Below, piece after piece: positions 47,471 through 54,762 of a stretch of 64,000 nt of DNA; position 1 is the stretch's first letter, and every line of letters starts with the position of its first letter. The DNA is from DATBVX01 sp963705495 (GTDB lineage: Bacteria; Pseudomonadota; Gammaproteobacteria; Steroidobacterales; Steroidobacteraceae). The notes under the pieces are model-generated. The model was not told where the DNA came from. It saw only the letters and a list, made by a program, of their open reading frames with translations, and made no database searches. The DNA is taken from the NCBI GenBank assembly GCA_963705495.1, contig CAVPJQ010000012.1:1-64000 (forward strand). Direction: 5' to 3'. The translations under genes were made by a program, and so were the position numbers.

Positions 47471-48393
47471 CGGTCGCGCGCGCCATAGCGCTCGTAGTGC
47501 TTCAGGCACTCTTCCTCGCGTCCGCGCACGATGCGCAGTCCGCGCATCGGTCCGCGCCCGGCCGTGATCACGGTGCACTGACCCTCGCCGGCGCGTCCGT
47601 CGAAATACAGGACGACCCAGTCGCGCGTCCGGCCCAGCTCGTGAGCCCGTGACGTGTTGGAGAAAAGTGCCGTGTAGTGTCGGTCGCCACGGCGCGTATG
47701 AAGCACCGGCAGCCAGGATTCGTGTCCGGGGTTGAAGCGTCGCGGCGCAATCGTCGGTAGCGAGCCTTGCGTGGCCTCGCTGCGATACTGGCGATCGACG
47801 TCGAGAACTTCGGCGACGTCCGGAGGCGGTGCAGACTCCGGGAGCGGTCTGCGACCGACGCGGCCGAGGCGGCCCGCCAGTGCATCGCGGATGCCGGCCA
47901 GACGTTTGGTGCCGATGCCGAGCCGTTCGAGCCGGCCGTCGTGGGCGGCGATCTCGAGGTCCTCGAGCGTATGCAGGCCGAGCACATCGTGCAGCTGCTG
48001 GGCCGTCTTTCCACCGATTCCTGGCACGGTGGCCAACAGAGCGACAGGATCGGCTTCGCCGCGCAGGCGTTCGAGCATCGGCAAGCGTCCCGCGGTTGCC
48101 AGCTGATGGATCGCGCGCGCGATACTTTCGCCGATATGCGGAAGCTCGCGCAGACCCACGATGCCCCGTTCGGCAGCGAACTCGTCGATCGGACGCGGGA
48201 AGTTGCGCACGGTGCGAGCCGCGCGGCGGTAAGCCTCGACGCGGTACGGGTTCGCACGCTGCTCGGCGAGGACCTGCGCGACTTCCTCGAGACGCATGGC
48301 GATTTCCGCGTTCGGCTGCAGCGCCGCCCGCGGCGTGGGGCCCCCTGCCGGCGGCAAGCCCGTTTTTTGACTCGATCGCAAAATAGTGTCCAT
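47467..48393 (-). CDS. helix-hairpin-helix protein resembling the DNA polymerase X N-terminal part
   Basis: The start ATG 48393 gives 308 residues. Residues ~30-105 match the lyase-type N-domain of family X polymerases (LEEVAQVLAEQRANPYRVEA, AARTVRNFPRPI). HhH motifs follow: LRELPHIGESIARAI, LATVPGIGGKTAQQL and GIGTKRLAGIRDAL. The polymerase palm and its Asp triad are absent. The C-terminal half (PGHESWLPVLHTRRGDRHYT, WVVLYFDGRAGEGQCTVITA) is a different domain I cannot name. It is coupled to archease and RtcB, so a nucleic-acid end-binding or repair role is plausible. Confidence 0.82.
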   Translation of the reverse strand: MDTILRSSQKTGLPPAGGPTPRAALQPNAEIAMRLEEVAQVLAEQRANPYRVEAYRRAARTVRNFPRPIDEFAAERGIVGLRELPHIGESIARAIHQLATAGRLPMLERLRGEADPVALLATVPGIGGKTAQQLHDVLGLHTLEDLEIAAHDGRLERLGIGTKRLAGIRDALAGRLGRVGRRPLPESAPPPDVAEVLDVDRQYRSEATQGSLPTIAPRRFNPGHESWLPVLHTRRGDRHYTALFSNTSRAHELGRTRDWVVLYFDGRAGEGQCTVITAGRGPMRGLRIVRGREEECLKHYERYGARDR

Positions 48394-48469
48394 CTGCCCT
48401 CGGTCAACGATCTGATCGTTGACCGAGTGACTGCGCAATCCGCAGTTGCCACGATGGCCACGCGACTAC

Positions 48470-48475
48470 TACGTA
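48470..48475. promoter_or_regulatory. TACGTA island motif 3
   Basis: TACTACGTATGG lies in the 145-base divergent gap between the HhH-archease-rtcB operon and the OsmC gene. It is 77 bases from one start and 69 from the other. Confidence 0.55.
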
Positions 48476-48538
48476 TGGGCCACCTGTCGGGCGCCATGCA
48501 GACTACGGGTTGCGTATCTCTGCCTGGAGTGCTTTTCC

Positions 48539-48988
48539 ATGCATCCTTATCCACACGCCTATATCGTTGCGGCAAGCGGCGGCCCGGCAGGCTTGGTTAC
48601 GGTCGAGTCCCCGCGGCTCGAACCCTTGAGCACCGCCCCACCGGCCGAATTCGACGGCCCTGGCAATCGCTGGTCGCCGGAGACGCTGCTGGTAGGCTCG
48701 ATTGCCGACTGCTTCGTCCTGACGTTTCGCGCCGTGAGCCGTGTGGCCGGGTTCAGCTGGTTGCGACTTGAATGCAGCGTCGAAGGCATTCTAGAGCGTA
48801 TCGACGGCGCGGCCCGGTTCTCGCGCTACACAACCCGCGCGGTGCTTACGGTTGCGGAGGGCGCGGACGAGGCCAGGGCCCGCAAGCTTTTGGAGAAGGC
48901 CGAGCATGGATGCCTGATCGCGAATTCGCTGTGCGGAACGCGGGCGCTGGAGGTCGAGATCAAGCGTCGAGAGAACGCAGCAGCGTGA
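48539..48988 (+). CDS. OsmC-family peroxiredoxin-like protein
   Basis: I chose ATG 48539 (149 residues). It is an OsmC/Ohr fold with the two catalytic Cys in GSIADCFVLTFRAV and AEHGCLIANSL. The N-terminal strand GLVTVESPRLEPLSTAPPAE is typical. It reduces organic hydroperoxides via a Cys pair. It is followed after four bases by an ABC transporter gene, so it may be part of that operon. Confidence 0.87.
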   Translation: MHPYPHAYIVAASGGPAGLVTVESPRLEPLSTAPPAEFDGPGNRWSPETLLVGSIADCFVLTFRAVSRVAGFSWLRLECSVEGILERIDGAARFSRYTTRAVLTVAEGADEARARKLLEKAEHGCLIANSLCGTRALEVEIKRRENAAA

Positions 48989-48992
48989 GGCG

Positions 48993-49730
48993 ATGGAGAC
49001 GGCGCGCACGTCCGGGAGCGGCGCCGGGTTCGTGACACTCGCTGCACGGGGAGTCACGAAGACCTATGGCAGTGGCGAGGTGGAAGTGCGCGCCCTGCAA
49101 GGGATCGACCTCGAGTTGCGATCTGGCGAGCTAGTCGTGTTGCTCGGTCCGTCAGGCAGCGGTAAGTCGACCCTTCTCAATATTCTCGGCGGTCTCGATT
49201 CGGCCACGAGTGGCGAAGTATGGTTTCGCGAGCATGAGCTCACACGTCTGAGCGAACGCGACTTGACCCGTTATCGGCGCGAGCACGTTGGTTTCGTGTT
49301 CCAGTTCTACAACTTGATCCCGAGCCTGACGGCGCTCGAGAACGTCGAGCTCGTCACGGAGGTCGCGCCGCGACCGATGGTGCCACGAGAAGCGCTCGAA
49401 CTCGTGGGGCTTGCGTCGCGCATGCATCACTTTCCGGCACAGCTCTCGGGCGGCGAGCAGCAACGGGTGGCGATCGCCCGGGCCATCGCCAAGCAGCCCG
49501 ATCTGCTCCTTTGCGACGAGCCTACGGGTGCACTCGACTGCCGCACGGGCATTCTCGTGCTGGAGGCGATCGAGAGCATTCACGCGCGGCTCGGCACCTG
49601 TACGGTGCTGATCACGCACAACGCCGTGATTTCCGAAATGGCGGATCGGGTGCTGCAACTCGGGAACGGGCGCATCCAGGAGGAGCGTCGCAACACCCGG
49701 CGGCGCCCTGCCCGTGAGCTCACATGGTGA
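48993..49730 (+). CDS. ABC transporter ATP-binding protein (MacB/LolD type)
   Basis: This 245-residue ATPase has Walker A (LLGPSGSGKSTLLNILGG), the FQFYNLIPSLTALENVEL Q-loop region, signature LSGGEQQRVAIARAIAKQ, Walker B (LLLCDEPTGALD) and an ITHN switch His. The sequence follows the LolD/MacB/FtsE-like group. Its stop overlaps the permease ATG by seven bases. With the permease and the adaptor it forms an exporter operon. Confidence 0.92.
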   Translation: METARTSGSGAGFVTLAARGVTKTYGSGEVEVRALQGIDLELRSGELVVLLGPSGSGKSTLLNILGGLDSATSGEVWFREHELTRLSERDLTRYRREHVGFVFQFYNLIPSLTALENVELVTEVAPRPMVPREALELVGLASRMHHFPAQLSGGEQQRVAIARAIAKQPDLLLCDEPTGALDCRTGILVLEAIESIHARLGTCTVLITHNAVISEMADRVLQLGNGRIQEERRNTRRRPARELTW

Positions 49731-52096
49731 GGTTGCGGCCGCTCGATCGGAAGCTGGCGCGGGACCTGTGGAAGATTCGCGGACAGGTGATCGCGATCGC
49801 GCTCGTGATGGCTTCGGGTGTCGCGCTGCTGGTGATGTCCCTCACCGCGATTGAGGCCCTGACGGAGACCGCAGCTGCGTACTACGAGCGGCATCACTTC
49901 GCACACGTGTTCGCGCGTGTGAAGCGCGCACCGGAGCATCTGCTCGAGCGCATCCGCCGCATTCCGGGCGTACACACCGCTGAGACGCGTATCGTGCGCA
50001 TGGCTGTGCTCGATGTGGCCGGATTCGACCAGCCCGTCATGGGTGAGCTCGTGTCGCTTCCGGCGCATGGCATGCCTCTGTTGAACCAGCTCGCGTTGCG
50101 TCAGGGCCGTTATCCACGACCCAACGCACCCGATGAAGCGATCCTTTCGGAGCCCTTCGCGCTTGCTCACGGCCTCAGGCCGGGCGATCGGGTGCGTGCC
50201 GTCCTGAATGGTCATTGGCGCGAGCTCGCAGTCGTTGGGATCGCGCTCTCTCCGGAATACGTCTACACGATCGCGCCCGGTGCACTGATGCCGGACGATC
50301 GGCGCTACGGCGTGCTCTGGATGGGCCGGGAATCTCTCCAGGCGGCATTCGATCTCGACGGTGCGTTCAATGACGTGTCCCTCGAGTTGCTGCGTGGCGA
50401 GGACGCGCTCACGGTTGTGGCGCGCCTGGATCGGGTGCTCGCGGCGTACGGGGGCGTGGGAGCGTACGCGCGCAAGGATCAGCTCTCCAACTGGTTTCTC
50501 ATGAACGAAATCGCACAGCAGCGCGCGCTGGCAAACATCCTGCCCGTTGTGTTCCTGGCGGTGTCGGCGTTTCTGACTCACATGGTTCTGGGGCGTCTCA
50601 TCACCGTGGAGCGCAGTGAAATCGGACTACTCAAGGCATTCGGCTACGGCCGGGCGCCGATACTCTGGCACTACGTGAAGCTGGTCCTCGTGATCGGCGC
50701 GATTGGAGTGGCATTCGGGTGGTTCGCGGGGTTCTGGCTGGGGCGTTACAACACGCATACGTATGCCGAGTACTACCATTTCCCATTCCTGTTGTTTCAG
50801 GCCGGTCCGCAGCCTTTTGTCATAGCGGCGGTGGCAAGTCTCGGGGCCGGGCTCATCGGCGCTCTCGCAGCGGTGCGTCGCGCACTCGCGCTCGCGCCTG
50901 CAGAGGCGATGCGGCCGCCCGCGCCACCGAGCTTTCATCGTGCACGGGTGCCTGCTTTGCCATTAGCTGGCTGGCTCGAACAGCCGACACGGATCGTGTT
51001 GCGCCAGATCGGACGCTGGCCGCTGCGCTCGCTCCTCACCAGCGTGGGCATCGGCATGGCTGTGGCCGTAATGGTGCTGTCACTACAGTGGCTCGACGCG
51101 ATCGACCACATCGTCGACGTGTACTTCCTTCAGGCTCAGGGCCAGGACCTCAGCGTAGGGTTTGCGGAAGTCAGAGGCCGCGAGGCGCAGCGCAACCTGC
51201 GCTCGCTGCCCGGCGTGCTGGCCACGGAACCGGCGCGCGTGGTCAGCGCGAAGCTGCACGCCGGTGCGCGAGAGCAGCGTCAGAGCGTGCAGGGTGTCCC
51301 CGCCCATCAGGAGCTGCAGCGCGTGTACGACGCGAAGGGGCGCGCGGTCGACTTGCCGCCGGAAGGGCTGGTGATCTCGACAATGCTGGCGCGCCTTCTC
51401 GAGGTGAAGCAGGGTGATCGGATCACAGTCGAGGTGCTGGAGGGACGGCGGCCGACGTTCGAGGTGCCGGTCGTCGGGCTGTTCGAGACCTATATCGGGT
51501 CGCCCGCCTACATGGAAATCGGCGCCCTCAACCGGCTCATGCACGAGGCGGGCAGCATTACGGGCGCGCACCTGCGCGTCGATCCCCGTCGACGCGCCGA
51601 GTTGCTTCGTGAGCTCAAGGAGATTCCGATGGTCAGTGCGATCACGCTGCGAGAGGCGGCGGTGCAGTCGTTCTACGACACCATGGCCCGGACCCTGCTG
51701 ATCTTCGTTTCGTTTTTCGTCGTGTTCTCCTGCACGCTCGCCTTCGGCGTTACGTACAACGGCGCGCGCATCGCGCTCTCGGAACGCGGGCGCGAGCTCG
51801 CCACGCTGCGCGTTCTCGGTTTCACGCGCGCCGAAATCTCGTACATCCTGCTCGGTGAAACGGGCCTGCTCACGCTTGCCGCCTTGCCGATCGGCTGCGC
51901 GTCAGGCTACTTGCTGGCGAGCCTCGTCGTCAGCACTTTCGAGACGGAGCTGTTTCGTGTTCCCTTCATCATTGAAAGGTCGACCTACGGCTGGGCGATC
52001 GTGGTCGGCGTGCTAGCCAGCATCATGTCCGCGCTGCTCGTTCGCCGCCAGCTGGACCGGCTCGACCTGATCGCCGTGCTCAAGACCCGGGAGTGA
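49724..52096 (+). CDS. ABC transporter permease, FtsX-like double-repeat
   Basis: This 790-residue permease has two FtsX cores. The first membrane helix is IAIALVMASGVALLVMSLTA. A large periplasmic domain is followed by a three-helix bundle (LPVVFLAVSAFLTHMVLGRL), and the second unit ends with helices from LIFVSFFVVFSCTLAFGVTY to the C-terminus. GREAQRNLRSLPGV and RGRELATLRVLGFTRAEISY are typical of this exporter family. It works with the MacB/LolD-type ATPase on lipids, peptides or small molecules. The cargo is not readable. Confidence 0.9.
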   Translation: MVRLRPLDRKLARDLWKIRGQVIAIALVMASGVALLVMSLTAIEALTETAAAYYERHHFAHVFARVKRAPEHLLERIRRIPGVHTAETRIVRMAVLDVAGFDQPVMGELVSLPAHGMPLLNQLALRQGRYPRPNAPDEAILSEPFALAHGLRPGDRVRAVLNGHWRELAVVGIALSPEYVYTIAPGALMPDDRRYGVLWMGRESLQAAFDLDGAFNDVSLELLRGEDALTVVARLDRVLAAYGGVGAYARKDQLSNWFLMNEIAQQRALANILPVVFLAVSAFLTHMVLGRLITVERSEIGLLKAFGYGRAPILWHYVKLVLVIGAIGVAFGWFAGFWLGRYNTHTYAEYYHFPFLLFQAGPQPFVIAAVASLGAGLIGALAAVRRALALAPAEAMRPPAPPSFHRARVPALPLAGWLEQPTRIVLRQIGRWPLRSLLTSVGIGMAVAVMVLSLQWLDAIDHIVDVYFLQAQGQDLSVGFAEVRGREAQRNLRSLPGVLATEPARVVSAKLHAGAREQRQSVQGVPAHQELQRVYDAKGRAVDLPPEGLVISTMLARLLEVKQGDRITVEVLEGRRPTFEVPVVGLFETYIGSPAYMEIGALNRLMHEAGSITGAHLRVDPRRRAELLRELKEIPMVSAITLREAAVQSFYDTMARTLLIFVSFFVVFSCTLAFGVTYNGARIALSERGRELATLRVLGFTRAEISYILLGETGLLTLAALPIGCASGYLLASLVVSTFETELFRVPFIIERSTYGWAIVVGVLASIMSALLVRRQLDRLDLIAVLKTRE

Positions 52097-52100
52097 TCGC

Positions 52101-53309
52101 TTGATCTCGCCATCGCAGCGCCGCTTTCTGTTGTGGTTGCCCGTCGCCGTCGCACTGGCTCTCGTGCTGGCCTGGCTGTTTCGGCCGGCTCCGGTGGCAG
52201 TGGATTTCGCCGTGGTCGCGCGCGGTCCGCTGAGCGTTACGGTCAGCGATGAGGGCGAGACGCGTGTGCGCGACGTGTTTGTCGTATCGGCGCCGGTACC
52301 GGGCCTCATGCGCCGCATCGAGCTGGAACCCGGGGACCCGGTGACGGCGCTTGAAACGGTGGTTGCGCAGATCGAGCCGGGCGATCCGTCGCTCCTCGAC
52401 GTGCGCAGCGATGCCGAAGCGCGCGCCGGCGTGCAGGCGGCCGAAGCCGCGCAGGCCTACGCGAAGGCGGAGGTGACCCGCGCCGTGGCAGAGCTCGAGT
52501 TTGCGCGCAGCGAGCTGCGGCGCTTCAGCGGGCTGGCGGAGCGCAACAGCATCTCGGCCAACGATCTCGATGCGGCGCGCCGTCGCGAGAGCATCGCGAG
52601 GGCGGGCCTCGATGAAGCCAAGGCGCGATTGGGCGTGCAGACTTCCGAGCTCGCGCGCGCCCGCGCGCGCCTGCTGAACCCGCGCTCGCGGCGTCCGGAT
52701 GCCGACTGTGCCTGTGTAAACGTGCGTTCGCCGGTGACCGGACAGGTCCTGCGAGTACTCAAGGAGAGCGAGGGCGTCGTCTCTTCGGGCACGCCGCTCC
52801 TCGAGGTGGGCGACCCACGCAACCTCGAGATCGTCGTCGACCTGCTCTCGACCGATGCGGTTCAAGTCCGGCCTGGTCAGCGCGTGGAGATCGAGGGTTG
52901 GGGCGGGGCCGGCCCTCTGGAAGGAGCCGTGCGGCGCGTTGAGCCTTTTGGATTCACGAAAATCTCCGCGCTTGGGATCGAGGAACAGCGCGTCAACGTG
53001 ATCATCGACCTGGTGGCGCCGCCGGAGCGCTGGCGCAGCCTCGGTCACGGCTATCGCGTAGAGCCGAACATCGTGCTCTGGGAATCCGGCGACGCCCTGC
53101 AGGTACCGCTGTCGGCCCTGTTTCGCGCCGGTGAGCGCTGGGCAGTCTACGTCGAGCGCGGCGGTCGGGCAGAGCTGCGCACCGTCGAGATCGGGCAGCA
53201 GAATGGTCTTGCCGTGCAGATCCTCGCCGGCCTCGAAGGCGGGGAGCGCGTCGTCGTTCATCCGAGCGACCGAGTCAGCGCGGGCAGCCGTCTCACAGAG
53301 AGAAGTTGA
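52101..53309 (+). CDS. HlyD-family periplasmic adaptor
   Basis: The start is TTG 52101 with GGAG 7 bases upstream; this choice gives one N-terminal membrane anchor (FLLWLPVAVALALVLAWLF). The 402-residue protein has a split lipoyl/barrel-sandwich region, a coiled-coil hairpin (AEAAQAYAKAEVTRAVAELE to AKARLGVQTSELARARAR) and a beta-barrel plus membrane-proximal domain. It links an inner-membrane ABC pump to an outer-membrane channel. No TolC-like gene is nearby, so a shared channel is expected. Confidence 0.88.
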   Translation: MISPSQRRFLLWLPVAVALALVLAWLFRPAPVAVDFAVVARGPLSVTVSDEGETRVRDVFVVSAPVPGLMRRIELEPGDPVTALETVVAQIEPGDPSLLDVRSDAEARAGVQAAEAAQAYAKAEVTRAVAELEFARSELRRFSGLAERNSISANDLDAARRRESIARAGLDEAKARLGVQTSELARARARLLNPRSRRPDADCACVNVRSPVTGQVLRVLKESEGVVSSGTPLLEVGDPRNLEIVVDLLSTDAVQVRPGQRVEIEGWGGAGPLEGAVRRVEPFGFTKISALGIEEQRVNVIIDLVAPPERWRSLGHGYRVEPNIVLWESGDALQVPLSALFRAGERWAVYVERGGRAELRTVEIGQQNGLAVQILAGLEGGERVVVHPSDRVSAGSRLTERS

Positions 53310-53365
53310 GTCGACTCGTTGGCTGGCGCCACGTTCATCAGCGCGAACCTACGCTGGCCACTGCA

Positions 53366-53379
53366 TAAGTACATCTACG
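53366..53379 (+). promoter_or_regulatory. TAAGTACATCTACG motif, copy 3
   Basis: It is identical to 45227-45240 and extends into TACGTT, a variant of the TACGTA island motif. It lies 107 bases before the second Met-rich gene. The following GATCGGATAACCCGAATTC resembles the sequence before the first Met-rich gene. Confidence 0.5.
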
Positions 53380-53486
53380 TTGTGGCGATCGGATAACCCG
53401 AATTCAACCGATTGCCAGCGCTCGGGATAATTGCCAAATGTGGAGCTGCATCACAGCTATCCCGCAACCTACGAGAGGACTCTTAC

Positions 53487-53984
53487 ATGAACAGGTTTCG
53501 TCAGATGACTCTTGCCGCAGCGATCGCGGTCCTGATTCAGCCCGCTGTCGCGCAACAGCCGCCCGCGGCTACAAAGGAAGCTGCGCCGGCACAGTCCGCG
53601 CCGAATCCGCAGGAGGTTGACAGGCAATTTGCAACGATGCGGGAGCAGATGGCCACGATGCAGGCGCAGATGGACAAGATTCGTCAGGCCAAAGATCCGC
53701 GGGAGCGTCAACGACTCCTGCAGCAGCACTGGACCACCATGCACAACACCATGTCACTGATGCACGGAGGATGGAGCGGCATGATGGGTGCCGCGGGCGG
53801 ACACATGATGGGCGGTCCAATGATGAACTGGGGAGACTATCGGGATCTCACGCCCGAACAGCTCAAGCAGCGTCAGTACATGATGGACCGATGGATGCCG
53901 ATGCAGCAGATGATGATGGACCAGATGATGCAACACCAGTTCTGGATGATGCAGCCACAGCCAGATGAGACACCAAAGAAATAG
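53487..53984 (+). CDS. Met-rich periplasmic protein, paralogue B
   Basis: This 165-residue paralogue of the 28448 gene has the same layout: signal peptide, helix (REQMATMQAQMDKIRQAKD), Met/Gly-rich core, then LTPEQLKQRQYMMDRWMPMQ and a Met/Gln-rich tail ending DETPKK. The signal peptides and tails are strongly alike; the core is shorter. Metal (Cu/Ag) handling is inferred from composition only. It stands after the ABC exporter operon in the same direction, but with a 177-base gap carrying its own conserved promoter elements. Confidence 0.8.
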   Translation: MNRFRQMTLAAAIAVLIQPAVAQQPPAATKEAAPAQSAPNPQEVDRQFATMREQMATMQAQMDKIRQAKDPRERQRLLQQHWTTMHNTMSLMHGGWSGMMGAAGGHMMGGPMMNWGDYRDLTPEQLKQRQYMMDRWMPMQQMMMDQMMQHQFWMMQPQPDETPKK

Positions 53985-54029
53985 TCAGGAGTCAGGCGTG
54001 AGCCTGGCATTTCCGCCTGCCTGTTGAAA

Positions 54030-54701
54030 TCACCTCGCGCGCGGCGGGTATACGCCCACCAGCCTCGCAACCAGTATCGCGACGAACAGTGGCCCGATGA
54101 CCATCTCCACGGTGCAGGCGCTTCGCGCCTGCGGCGTGACTGGGACAATGTCGCCGAGACCGGTGGTCGACAGCGTAGTGAAGCTGAAATAGAGCAGATC
54201 CATGGGGTTGAGCAGACCGATCGTACCTCGCATCGCAAATGAGCCGGGGAACGCGCGATCGATGAGGGTGTACACGAAGCCCCATAGAACGCCGATCATG
54301 AGATAGGCCGCCGCCGCGCCTGACAACCTGTCGCCCGTCATGACTTCTCGGTCGAAGACGTATCTCAACAGAAAGCTAATCGTGGCTGCGTAGAGAGCTG
54401 CATTGAACCCGAGCGATATGTCGTAGTAGGCGCTCGGTCCGGTCCTGGTCGACAGGAACAGAAACACCAGCGCCGGCACTGCGAGAAGGATCACGACCAG
54501 GAATGACAGTCTCGAGCGTCCAACTGCCGCTACCGCGGCGACGATGATGAAAGCGTTGAGCACACTCAAGATAAGGGGACCGCGCGGGATTGAATAGATG
54601 AGCGGTGCCACGGAGACGAGGGCCAGCAACAGGATGAACAGGTGAAGACAGCGCTGGTAGAACAGTCGCCGGAGTGCATTGCGTGTGCTGCGAATGGTCA
54701 T
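54030..54701 (-). CDS. two-helix-type potassium channel protein
   Basis: I chose ATG 54701 (223 residues). There are six hydrophobic segments. The last two flank the pore loop DLLYFSFTTLSTTGLGDIVP, where TTGLGD replaces the canonical TVGYGD filter. VEMVIGPLFVAILVARLVG is the final helix. It belongs to the Ion_trans_2 family. No RCK/TrkA nucleotide-binding domain is attached. It follows the Mg-ATPase gene by 61 bases on the same strand. Selectivity with a Leu in the filter needs caution. Confidence 0.82.
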   Translation of the reverse strand: MTIRSTRNALRRLFYQRCLHLFILLLALVSVAPLIYSIPRGPLILSVLNAFIIVAAVAAVGRSRLSFLVVILLAVPALVFLFLSTRTGPSAYYDISLGFNAALYAATISFLLRYVFDREVMTGDRLSGAAAAYLMIGVLWGFVYTLIDRAFPGSFAMRGTIGLLNPMDLLYFSFTTLSTTGLGDIVPVTPQARSACTVEMVIGPLFVAILVARLVGVYPPRAR

Positions 54702-54762
54702 CGCTCGGCTCCTTTGATTGCCCCAGCCATCGCTGCAGTGGATCGTACACCGCGCACTTGCT

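Noticed and set aside
53771..53968. Asp/Ala-rich alternative-frame ORF in the Met-rich gene
   Set aside because: ATG-rich repeats create open shadow frames; the Met-rich frame has a signal peptide and a conserved paralogue.
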